Positions 50,880-62,223 of a stretch of DNA of 64,000 bases are shown piece after piece; position 1 is the stretch's first letter; every line of letters begins with the position of its first letter. Made by a program: the position numbers and the translations under genes. The notes beneath the pieces were generated by a model. That model was not told the DNA's origin. It searched no databases and saw only the letters and a program-made list of their open reading frames with translations. Origin of the DNA: Fragum whitleyi (taxonomy: Eukaryota > Mollusca > Bivalvia > Cardiida > Cardiidae); NCBI GenBank assembly GCA_948146395.1, contig OX411556.1:4315083-4379082 (forward strand), read 5' to 3'.

Positions 50880-53800
50880 TATTGGAGGCTTAAAAAGTAA
50901 ATTTCATAGCAGTGACTTTTGGTCATTTACCCATTTTTACAGCAATATAGGTTAAGTTGAGACTTGGGAAGATGATCTTAACAAATATGATTAGTTACAT
51001 AATGATTAAACTCATCTATATTGTCCAGCTGTTGAACATAAAAAAATGGTAGAAAAAATGGGAGCAGTTTATGTGTTTGTGCGAAACACTTTAATAAAAT
51101 CTGGTCAAAATAATTCTCTGCTCATTTCAACGTGGAGTATATAGACAAAAACCTGTTTATGTCGAAGAAGGTGGTCATTTTCATCTGTGTGTGTATACCA
51201 CCAGAATCTTATCTAGTGTATAAAAAAATCAAGATAAAAGGTATTGGTATAATAATAATACTATAGATGAAAAACAAACTATTTGTAAAAATATCAATTT
51301 TATCATTTCGGTATAACATGTTATATAAAGAGGATACTTTTGATATAGACGATGATCGTTTCATCTTTGATGAATTTGAAAAAGAAAACATAGCTCTAGA
51401 TGACTGTTTATCTCGTGATACTAAAACAAACAGTTATGGTCTAAAACATACTGAAATGTGTATTTGTAGGTTTTGTGTATCGTAAATAGTCGAACAAGTC
51501 ATGTCAAAAATATATAGTTTATTCATAATAAAAGTATTGACATATTCCAAATACATTTCACAATAAACAAGATCCGTGATTTTAAAACGATTTAAGTGTA
51601 AATAAATTCTAAAATGTATATTTGATTATTAAAGAATAAATTATAATGATTTAGTAAGAATAAACTAGTAAGAATTTCTATTTTAAAACTATCTTTATAC
51701 ATCAATTACAAATATGGCTCAAAAAAGATGTGAAATCTTATTTCCATTGTGGTCCTTCAATGGGAGTATAAGCATAGAAAGGCATCATCGTACGCAAACC
51801 AGTTTATAAATGGAATGAAAGACACTGAGACACTGAAGGTAAATAAATAAATGACTAGACAAAACACACATATTAAAGGGATCGGAAATCTTACCTTTGT
51901 CGGTCCACAAGGATGTAGTGAAATTGATTATTTTTTAGTCTCAAACAATTTCTACGAACATATAATCAACTTTAAAGTAACTGAAAACAGTAACGTTGAT
52001 TATCCTCCGATTGAATTTCAATTTGAATTTAATAAACACATCATCAGGACAAGTATAGAAAATGAGAATGTTGATAACTACATATATATTACGTTCGTAT
52101 TTGACGAAAATACAATTGATGATTATAAATCGGGTTTGGGAAAATTGAAAAATGCAGGCAAGTTTAACTGTATTGACAAAATTATAAATGATGAAAATTC
52201 GTCAATACATGATGTCGTCAACATGTTTGAAAATAATTTGATATTAGCCTCTGAACGAGCATAAAAGTCAATTATAAATTACAAATCAAGTTGGTTTGAT
52301 AGAAAATGTAAGGTACTAGAGTCTACCGTAGATAAATATTAAAGACAATTTAGAAAGAATAGGAATTCCAACATACTTCAATCATATCTAAATCAAAAGG
52401 ATATATGTATATAATAAATTGTGTACAAATAAACTCAAAAAGTCTCTATCAATAAGCCATTAACAAGTCAAATAAAAGTTGAAGAATGGCTTGAATATTT
52501 TACAAATGTATACAAGAACAATTCAGATCAAAATGAAATCACAGACTGAAATGAGAACTCCACATTATGTAATATTAAAGAAAATGGGGGTTTGATATGC
52601 GATTTAGAAATGTCCGAAACGGAACAAATGATTGAATAAAATAGATTAAGTATTCTAAAGTTACAGTAAGTGGGTTTATAGAGGGACATTTTAAACATAG
52701 ACGTGCCTTCATTGTGCCTTACTTACGTATATTATTCAATCAATTATACAATACAGGTCATTTTCCTTATAAAAGAATATACATTTATATTCCTAAAAGA
52801 AAAGGTTGACCTTTTTTGCAAATGATATCGGTTGTATTTCTGAAGCCCAGAGTGGGTTTAGAGCTGGCCAACCATCGTTAATGCATTCATACCATATTCT
52901 ATTATACTTAAACATACTGCAATGAAATTTATGTGGCATAGGTCGATTTGAGATGGGTGTTTGATTCTATTAACAGGACAAACCTTATTAAGCACTCGGG
53001 TCTCATGGTGTACATTGCAAATTACTTAATTCAATGTACGTATAAATATATGAATCTGTCAAATCTGTTTTAAAGCAGAACAATGATTTTAGTGATGAAA
53101 TAGATTGTCCTATAGGGTTTAGACAAGGCTATTCCTTCAGTGCTATATTATTCATCCTTTTCATAAAAAACCTTGATGTCAAAATTTCAAAAAGTGGCAT
53201 TAAAGGTATACAGTTTTTTCCGAAATATTTTCATATTGATGATTTGGCTCTTATTGCCGGCCCTGAATCTGGTTTGCAAAAACAGCTTAATATATAATGT
53301 GAAATCTTTACTGAGTGAAAATTAGAAATAAACGCTTCCAAAACAAAATTGATGTTTTTTCGCAAGGGGGGGGACGAACCTTAAAAACCGATTCATTATA
53401 TTATTCTAATCAGCCTTTGGAAATTGTTAATGGCTTAATGGTGTTAATGGCTTAATGTTAATGGTGTTTCACGCAAAAATATCTTTGTTCAAAATGGCGG
53501 CAAATAATGTTTTAAAGGCAAAACGCTAAATGATTAGTATACTTAATAGCTTGTACACAACGCAACCCATAATCGGGAAGTCATTTTTTTCTTTTAAATA
53601 TTTGATACGAAAGTAATGATAATTATTAACTACGGTTGCGAAAAACGGGGACTTCGCCAATTTGATAGTGTTGAGCGCATCCCAAAAATATGATTGCAAA
53701 TGAATCATGTGTGTACCTAGTTATACTGATGATATTTCCCTCATATATCTACACGAGTAAAATAGTAATAATATATTGGTTAAAAAAATGAGAATGCTGG

Positions 53801-54140
53801 AAAATCGATTTAAAAAGTAAAAAAAGAAAGTCTGAATATACTGAAAGTTCTTGACACAAGTGGTACTATGGTACTACAAATTGAGTAACTGGAGTCAAAA
53901 ACAGTTTATGTGTGAATGGATTCGGTTTTGTCTGGGAAAGCCAATATGTTCAGAATGAAAACAATTTTGTTGAGGCATATCTGCAGAGGCTGAAGGATCA
54001 GTATCTGCAGTTATGGGACAACAAATGTAGATCTCATAACACTCTTGAATGTAAAACCAATATTGAATATGAACTATATCTTGATGTAGTACAACTTTTA
54101 TATACCATGCATTTGAAAAAAGAAATTTATATTGTTTAGA
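50880..54140 (+). pseudogene. LINE ORF2 remnant: endonuclease, reverse transcriptase, C-terminus
   Basis: Endonuclease pieces: DIGGLKSKF and VETWEDD (catalytic Glu; 50878-50990), VIFICVCIPPESY (51175-51213), GNLTFVGPQGCSEIDYFLVS (51881-51946). Linker: SSWFDRKCK (52290s). RT pieces: SGFRAGQPSL (52850s), CPIGFRQGYSFSAILFILFI (53107-53166), YFHIDDLALIAGPESGLQKQ (53228-53287), where the catalytic box FADD has become HIDD. Thumb and C-terminus: NGFGFVWESQ, EAYLQRLKDQYLQLWD (53910-54020). Stops and shifts in every domain make it non-functional. Confidence 0.83.
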
Positions 54141-54240
54141 AAATATTTCCAATTAATACTGACACTATCACCTTCGTAATAAAGCACATGGTCAAACTGT
54201 CATAAATTCTCCATAATGAAGGAGAAGTTATATTTACAAG

Positions 54241-54420
54241 GAAATTTAGGCCCCTTTTTCCATGACGCTTCATAACAATAACAAATCCCAACTTTATGCA
54301 CAATTTTATAAGATGGGACGAAGTTCATCATGATAGAAAATTAAGATAATGCTACCTCATATCTCGTGACAAAAATATGTAAGCATATGTTGTCTCATAT
54401 ATCTTACGAAGAATTGTAAA
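54241..54420 (+). repeat. Short dispersed repeat related to 34903
   Basis: GGCCCCTTTTTCCATGACGC (54249-54268) matches 34903-34921 with one extra base; the sequence then diverges. Confidence 0.4.
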
Positions 54421-54640
54421 CCGACATACAAAAATCATCTGGAAATAAGCCAAAGATTACACCTAAACTTTGTCATTTACAGCAGATAAAACCCCGACAA
54501 AACCTCTTCTTAATCTCTTAAAGGGTGCCTCGTGTAAAACACGTGGTATACTATGAAAACTCATTCCATATCATCTATGTTATTGATATTTGATATCTAG
54601 TTTGTCTCCGCTTAATCTGTTTTCTTTTAAATCTAGTGAA

Positions 54641-54730
54641 GTCCCCGTGGTCAAGTGGTAGGGTGGCGACTTTAGGATCAAAGTTCGGGGATTGACTCCC
54701 GACACTATAATTTATTGAACAAAGTTGAGC
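54641..54730 (+). mobile_element. tRNA-like SINE head
   Basis: GTCCCCGTGGTCAAGTGGTA (A-box/D-arm-like) and TTCGGGGATTGACTCCCGAC (T-arm-like, stem CGGG/CCCG) form a tRNA-like head. The B box is diverged from GGTTCGANNC and the acceptor stem does not close well. A SINE rather than a tRNA gene; the 3' end is not determined. Confidence 0.55.
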
Positions 54731-54879
54731 TTTAAGAATACCTGTTTAGGAAAATCAATTTTCAAGCAAGGAACACTAATTAAAGGCATGTTACTTATAA
54801 AGAACAATGACCTTTCAATGGCAACATGCCTTGTGCATGATAACGCTGATTACTAGGTTAATGATATTCTAGACAATTA

Positions 54880-57195
54880 ATATTGTTCAGAAGATAAGTA
54901 AAGGGTTTTGATTGAGCGGCCACGAAATATCAAATAAGAGTCATCTAAGACACATAAAAAACGAGGATATGTCGATATTCAAATGTTCAATGGACACGGT
55001 TGTGCTGTTATTTTAATTATATTGCCCGATTTTTGAGATACTTTAATATATCTAAATCTTGAAATTTTTTGAAAAAAGAAATCAAAATTTACCGAGTTAC
55101 ATAAATCATATTATGCCGTTCGTAAAATGACGTCCTCAAAACAATTATGATGTAAAAGTATCTTTTCTCTCGGTCTAAGCACATTTGCAAAGCCATGGTA
55201 GTAAAGAAGTCCGTGTAGTCCGTGTAGTCCGCATGATTAAAAGAATAATAATGTTTTTTTCTCATCGGTAACATTGGTAATATTATAAGTCTTGCCATTA
55301 GGGTTGTCTGTTACATAATGTAAATAAAAACAGGAACAAAGTTCGTTTGTACTCGATAAAACGTAACACGGTAAGTTTACCCTTATTCAACTTTAAGGGT
55401 GCTTCGCCAACTTCACCATTATAACCCGTTTCGAAGAAAAGGCGATATACTTATAACTTTACAATTATCCGTGTCATAACATCATAACATGATATTTTTA
55501 TGATATCATATGGGTCTTTTTAAAACAATGATAAAACGTTTGGTACGTAATATTTGTTTATATACTTGTCCTTCCATCCCTCCTTTTACAGTAACAAACA
55601 TTATTTAAGACATATGTATCAAAATAGCTTTAGAACCGCCAGAAACTGATTTCCTACTTTACAACTGTACCAATATCATCATCATAACGCCTCCTTGGGC
55701 AAACTTCGAAGACACCACTTCAGTATTTGGGGCTCCAACTTAATATTTATTTTTTTCTTAGAAATATTTGCAGCGGTTTTTTTTTACTAATGGTCACAGT
55801 AATTTGAAGGTTAGTAAATAATGTAAGAATCAAAAAAACACTTTTCTTTTAACCTATATTACATCTTTTGCAGGTCTAGACGTGATATTCATAAACTAGT
55901 TTCGAAACATAAACAATATATCAGTTACAAAGGCAATTCAGCAGTGCCTATATTCTGCCCTTTAATCTAGTGGAAAATTCGAACCGATCAACATCTGACC
56001 TTTTCCCTCTATTTCATTATTTCAATTGCCAAAATGTATGTAACAGATGAAAAGAATATTAACCAGAAAACATAATAACATCCTGTTTTATACATGATAA
56101 GCTATGTTAAACTCTAACTAGTGTATAATTAAAATAAGAAAGAAGTGCAATAACCTGTCCTTTTCGTAAACACGGCGTACTCCGTCATCTCGAAAAGTGC
56201 ACCAGCCTAAAGTAAATAATTAATCCGCAGTTCCAGATTGATTTGATTAAACAAATCATATGGATTCAATCGAGAACTCTTTGCGATTTTTCGAGTTACA
56301 ATAATTGCACGTGGACTTGCATGGCGTCACATGAATCAAAATCAAACAAATAACATCGAAAGACTGGGCGTGTTATGATTTGGTAGCAAAAAGGAGTATT
56401 TAACTCCGTTTTATCACCAAACAAAAACGATCTTCATAGACACATAGACATACAAAGCGGGATATTATTTGCAAGAAGTTTGCCACGTTTTGTCGTCTTG
56501 AAGATATCATCAAGGAGACTACTTCTCGAATACGGACGACTAATGCAAGTTTGAAAAAGCTTTTATATATGCCACCGATAGCAGTTTGGCATTAAATTGC
56601 AATTTTGCCTCATTGCAGGGGCTACTTAAAAACAAAATAAGACGGCAAGACCGTTTGGTAGATGAATTTCGAACAAAGATACGAAAACGCATTGGTCGAA
56701 ATGTAATTGTGTTCGCTCAAAGGGCCTGACAAAATCGCTGAGACCTTTTACCCACAGTATATATACACATGTCTACATCGAGGAACAAGTATTTACTAGA
56801 AATTAATGGTACAGTCATATTCGCATAAATAGTCTGCTGGAGAAAATTAGTGTGCAAAAACTACGTTAGAGTACTTCTCGTAAATACTATACACGTGTAC
56901 TGATTAAGGCCGATTAGCTTTCCGTTTGTGGGAGTTGTAGTAACAGAACTATTTGGAACGGTTGATTTCTTTTTAATTAAAATACTTCTTGTCAACGACA
57001 GTTTGATGTTCTGTTATACGAATACTGCATGTACTGAGCGACTTTAAAAACGCAATAGCTAAAAATATCTTAATGGGAAAATAAAGTGACACGCACAACT
57101 CTGAATTAAATGTAATTATTTTGTAACGTAAACGAGCTCCATTTTATCAGATATCTATGTCATTTCAAAACATTCTCTTGTATTCCAGTAACGGT
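54880..57195. other. No recognisable gene (unassigned)
   Basis: AT-rich, about 2.3 kb, with no supported coding sequence or element apart from a GTAGTCCGTGTAGTCCG mini-repeat near 55205-55235. Confidence 0.5.
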
Positions 57196-57198
57196 GAT

Positions 57199-57634
57199 AC
57201 GGTTAATCACATCATGAAATTGACATTCACCTAAATGAAAACCCTTTCCAAATCGCTCACTCAGCGCTCCAATAATACATTCCAAACGCTCACTCAAACC
57301 TCTCAAAAACGATACAAACTCAGTGAAAAACATATAACAAGAACTTCGTTCAATATACAAATAGCTGGGAAAAAACGGGATTTCACTTATTTAAATGACA
57401 TTATAAGCGTCTGATAGGTTCTACAAGAAACAGGGAGCTATCTATAGAACTTGTTTACATATTTAATTGAAGGGAGGTAACCAATATTGCTAATTTTGTC
57501 AATCCTGAACAAAGTTTGCAATACTGGATTACCTCTCATTAAATTCACTCAAAAGTCGCTCCTCACACTAATTTAATTTCACTCTAAATCATTCCAAAAT
57601 CATTCATCTTGTCAATTTCAGATGTTGTTAACTG
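57199..57634 (+). mobile_element. M1 MITE copy
   Basis: Left end CGGTTAATCACATCATGAAA, body CTCACTCAGCGCTCCAATAA, central inverted repeat 57473-57535 (GGGAGGTAACCAATATTGCT ... GCAATACTGGATTACCTC), right end GTCAATTTCAGATGTTGTTAACTG with TA after. The left CAGT is eroded to CGGT. Confidence 0.78.
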
Positions 57635-59680
57635 TAATTTCAAGCATGCCCTTCGAAATTGAATTTTCTCTAATGCACTACTGTTAGGACAATATTTTCC
57701 ATTGAAATGAAGCAAATACCAAACATATTTCATCTCTTGACATACGTTGAGTAAAACAACAAACCCTGTCCATGTGAATGCGGAAGCGGGAAACAAAGCC
57801 ACGTCACGTTTTCTATATCTTTGCAGACCTGATGTTAGGGACTGAGTTGAAATTTTGAGCTTAGGTAAGGAATGACGCTATCTTCATTTAGACACGCAAG
57901 GTCTTCTGAACTTCTTTATAAGCAAGGTCATATCATACATCCTGGTGGCATTTATAAATTATGTGTGAAATAAATCGAGGTAAACGTCGCCCTGGTTCTA
58001 TGGAATAGTTGTCCTTGTGATAAATTCGCTTCAGGGTACGGTCGTTTTTAAATAGAATGGGTCACTTGCTCTTCTTTGAACAGTTTTTGAAGTGTCTATC
58101 GTCAGGTGTCCATCAATCGTGTGATTAAATATAATAAGTCAACCATGAACACAAGCAACAGAAAAAATCGCATTAAAGATAAGGTTGCTATCCCACAACT
58201 AACCGAAGCGTCAGGTCAAACAAAGATTTGGTCCCTCCAGAGGGGCATCTTGGATCTTTGATGTGATAATAGCTAAAATCAGAGAAATAGATCACATTAC
58301 CGTGCTCTAAATCCAGGGTTACTTCACTGAGTTTTCTAAGTAGCTCAGTATTTTTTTGTTGTTTAAACTTCTTATGTTTTGATAACATTAAAAATTGTAT
58401 TAGCTTATACTCCACTGATTACTTGTAAAGGACACACTAGATATAGGAGATAATAAGCTTGTGTCTTCAAATTTCATAATTATCTGGTCGAGGTTGGAAT
58501 AATTTTTCGCAGCCGACACAATATGATATTGATATTACAGACACTAACGCATTATTTCATTTACCATGCAACCATTATTCGGGGCTAAAAAATTCACGAA
58601 ACTTTAAATCAAAGACTTTCAGGCAAATATCTTTCTGTTTAATCTAATACATGTGCAAATTGCTTCTGAAATAGACTGTCTTATGACATTACATGTTTTC
58701 GGGCAGGTGATGTGGAAAAAGCGTCGTTCATTATGAAAAGCCACCCTGTTCAAAAACCCAAAATTCATTATCGAGCACATGTAGTGTTACTCTCCAAGAT
58801 ATCCTTTTGACTACGTTAACGTTGCTGAAGAGTCAAAACATCTTTATTTTTGTAGTGACGATGTTAAGGTGATCAAACATCGATTCTGTTTGTATGTACA
58901 TAAAATTTGACAATACGCATGTGCGTTTGGTACGTAGGTTCGTATGGTTAGTTCTTTACTGACAGTCTGTCATCATTACTATAGTTACAATTAATTACGA
59001 CAAAATTGCAAAAACGAGATTTCTAAATATCTGGATGATAAAGGTTACCATAGTTAAGTATATGCCCCGATATCAAATCAGACTTTAAGCTTCTTTTATA
59101 ACGTTTTTCCTTTTTCAAAGAACGAGTGAAATGTAAGAATAATAAAGATATTCAAAAGCGAGTTAAAATTTTCACCTAGGCGAATTTATTTATTTATTTA
59201 TTCGTAGACAAAATGTCTCGTGTGTAGCAAAGGGAATCGATTCTTATTTGTTTGATTTCATAATTTGTAATGTTGATAGTAAAGGTTTTTTACAATGAGC
59301 CTGTGTGTGACATTTCCAACAATTTCAAATGTGCACAAAGAAAAAACATTGGCTAGTCTGTGCATTCGCATATTCTGGCCACAGTTTTCTCTAAGCGGTT
59401 TGCAGAAAAATAATGTTGCAGTGTATCTGTAGACAATAAGACAATCTTTTAATCACACTTCGTACCTGTTAAATTTTTCATCTTAACACATCCAAAGGCG
59501 CATATGACTGTGAGAGTGTATGCGGCATTAATGAATAGATGATAAAATACCTGTACAAAATAGCCTTTTACCTATTTAACCCACAAATACATATTCAATC
59601 ATTTTATTACTATTTTGAATTAAGAAATATATTCCCAAGCATTCCTTCAAGTCAGGATGTACCGATTTTCCTAACAATAT
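57635..59680. other. No recognisable gene; repeat fragments near 58478 and 59300
   Basis: 58478-58560 carries one arm of the 117-bp hairpin element (ATTATCTGGTCGAGGTTGG ... GCAGCCGACA, then GACACTAACGCATTATT). 59290-59420 is a relative of the repeat at 34110. The rest is unassigned. Confidence 0.5.
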
Positions 59681-60830
59681 GACAATGACAATGACAATAC
59701 TTTTATTCCAATCAAGGGCCTACGAGGGGCAGAAAATCAAAGGAGATGATCTCTATACAATGATTAAGTGTGATTACAAAGAAAGAAATAAACAAAAAGC
59801 ATCAAAAGAAGAAAAAGCAATTCCTCATTAAAACCAAGGCTTGCGCTAGCTATTTAAATTCAAGAGCCACTGACTCTACACCAGCCGAACTCTACAGTAG
59901 GATCGTAAACATTAAATGAGAAAATAATAATCATTACTCAATGCTAGACTGCTTCCATTGTGTCCCTAGCATCACTACAAGAGATCCTCCTTTAAGGACA
60001 CAAGGGAGACAATCAAATTCTTTTACTTTGAAAACCTGCAGCAATAGTATTATGATGAGATAACATAGATTTAAGGGGTCAACATGACCCCCTTGACACC
60101 AAATCTTAAAGTTTGAAATAGGATCTATATTTTTGAGGATCTAAACCCTACTAAATAGGTCTAACACAAGCCTTTGGATCAATCAACACATATCCTGTAC
60201 TATATCTAAACTTAATATGCTATAAAATCATACCACATTATATTTCAAGTATCAAGTTAAAACCAATTATTATGATGCATGTAGAGAAAATGAACCAAAT
60301 ACAAAATTTGATAAAGCAATTATAACATCATTATCAGTGTTAGTCAATAACCATTTAAATTTATATTTGCCATTTAATGAATGAAAGTTGTTGCAATGTT
60401 TCTGCACAATTCCAAATAAGTGATTGCGAATATGAGAATATCTGGGACACTGAATTAAAAGGTGAAACTCATCTTCTATTTCCGAAGGACAATTATCACA
60501 CACTCTATTTCAACAGGGATAGGTGGTTTTGAGAATCTTTCTCTTTCTATTTTCATCCTTTGAGAGCTTATACGGAGTTTAGTTAGTGATCTCCTTCTGT
60601 CAAAATTATTAATAATAGTTAAATACTGTTCAAGTTCAAAGAGTTTTTTTAATGAAAAATACTTTCTTAATTTTCCATCGATATTATTAGTTCTAAATTC
60701 GGCCAAAAACATTTTATACTTTTCTAAAACATAGTTCTTTATAAGCTTTTTAAAAGATTTCAGATTCATATCTAGCAGCTTGTTGGTTGAAACAGGAAAA
60801 TTGAGCAACTCAATAATATTACTGATAGAA
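59681..60830 (-). pseudogene. LINE 3' end: ORF2 C-terminus, 3'UTR and (TTGTCA)n tail
   Basis: On the minus strand 60808-60476 reads MLNFPVSTNKLLDMNLKSFK ... KLRISSQRMKIERERFSKPP, the usual segment before the LINE C-terminal finger. After a 1-base shift, 60509-60270 gives CDNCPSEIEDEFHLLIQCPR, a C-x2-C...H-x4-C motif. A ~580-bp 3'UTR follows and ends in a TTGTCATTGTCATTGTCATA microsatellite-like tail (59681-59702). The upstream part of the element is missing: a 5'-truncated insertion, as is common for LINEs. Confidence 0.82.
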
Positions 60831-60865
60831 GTTAACCAACTATTATAACCTTGACCATGTAGTAT

Positions 60866-61040
60866 CTGTCAAACCTGTCTCAGCGGACAAATGTAATCAT
60901 AGAACAAACCGCCTTAAATAAGCGGCTACCGAGTTACCAATGAACCAAGTGTACTAACATTTACTAGTATTAAGCAATCAACTGTCTGAAGCAAAACCAT
61001 TTTAAAAATTTCTTTGGCGCTTGCTTATAACAGGTAAAAT
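60866..61040. mobile_element. Degenerate M4 MITE
   Basis: CTGTCAAACCTGTCTCAGCGG, TAAATAAGCGGCTACCGAG and CTTGCTTATAACAGG follow the order of the M4 element at 50230-50406. The right TIR is lost. Confidence 0.5.
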
Positions 61041-61774
61041 TGTACTTAAATTCTGATAGAAATGATCCATTGACCTCAGTCTGATTTCGGTAATTGACAT
61101 TCCTTCATCCAGTATCGTGCATATATTTTGAAACCTGATCTTAACACTCAATTGGTATATATTTTCCTCTTTTCATTCTTTATCGTCAAGTATGTCCTAT
61201 CGGCTTGGTACAATGATTTTGAATTATACCCTTGGTACCAGAATCTATGTGTCATTCCGAATTTACATATTTGTATCTAGAAATAAGGACAAAATAATTC
61301 TGCATATATCTTTTTTTTTTCTTTTTTAAAAGTCTATTAATGATTTATTTAGTTCGTTGCGATGCGTGTAAGGAAGTAATACAGCTGAAACATAATTATG
61401 TACATATTTATTTCAATATTCTGCATTGCGTTAATAGGTACATTATGCGTCAATACGTATTATGATTCTATCTATCAATTCAAGGACAACAGCCGTATGA
61501 TAGGCATGATTGTTCAGATCTTAAGCTTTGTTTATGCGATAATATTGCTATATATATTAATTATACCATGAGCGGGAGCTTTGATTCAAATGTACATTAA
61601 TAATAAATGTCGGATCTTTGGAATTCACGGAACTAGACATCGCCGATGAGACATTCTCTGTGTTACAGCAGTTCAAAAATAATATTATTTAGTAAATTAT
61701 ATTTTTATTTGCACCGTTAAAACTTACAAATGTTAAGATACAAAATCAGAAATATATTAAAATCCAGATTTGTT
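61041..61774. other. No recognisable gene; upstream region of the exon pair at 61775
   Basis: AT-rich. TATATATATTAATTATA near 61546-61564 is about 220 bp upstream of the candidate ATG but is not a convincing TATA box. No other feature. Confidence 0.4.
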
Positions 61775-62223
61775 ATGTTTTCATTCAATGTAAAATACGG
61801 ATTTTTAGTTTGTTTTATATTAGGCGCTCAAGGTAAGAATTATTTCTTTTCACGACATCAAACATTTATTATACTTTTCAAGACCTAAATCCCGCTGTTG
61901 AAAAAAAACTTTGGAAGACACTTAAAACTCAGACCAGTCTGCAAAGATATTCAGTCTGTACATTGCCTATATTGTCTAATTTCTAAATGATAGTTGTGGG
62001 GAAAATCGAAGCCAGAAACATTTAATTTTTGGCATGGAATATTTCCACGTGTCCACCAAATGAGTCAAATTATTGCTTATGTGTAATTTTAGTTCTATGT
62101 TGTGGGATCTCAGATTGTTCGTTAAAAGATAACTGTCCGTTACACCAGAAACAAAACCTTGCAATGACGACAGAAACGTGTTACTACGAAGCTGACCTTG
62201 GTTATTATTCATATATATATTAA
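61775..62223 (+). CDS. Candidate two-exon gene for a small secreted Cys-rich peptide
   Basis: Exon 1 (61775-61832) codes MFSFNVKYGFLVCFILGAQ, a textbook signal peptide, and ends CAAG|GTAAG, a near-consensus donor. Exon 2 would start at 62093 after TGTGTAATTTTAG. The 260-bp intron is phase 1, and joining keeps the frame open to TAA at 62221-62223. Exon 2 adds about 43 residues with five cysteines (CC, then single Cys after 4, 5 and about 17 residues) and a Tyr-rich end. The product would be about 62 residues, secreted. I do not recognise the family and assign no function. Support is only the coincidence of signal peptide, donor, acceptor and phase. Confidence 0.38.

Larger units (their letters stand above)
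49640..54140 (+). mobile_element. Decayed full-length LINE with ORF1, endonuclease, RT and C-terminus
   Basis: Read across shifted frames, this holds all parts of a non-LTR retrotransposon in order: ORF1 with a 2A-like start, coiled coil and RRM/CTD (49690-50860, split by a MITE); endonuclease (50880-52030); linker (52270-52430); RT (52470-53300); and thumb/C-terminus (53300-54140). Frameshifts and stops are frequent, so it is long dead. The motifs differ from the LINE at 9961-13990, so it is a separate family. Confidence 0.85.

Noticed and set aside
54641..54705. Possible tRNA gene
   Set aside because: The acceptor stem does not pair and the B box is diverged; treated as a SINE head.
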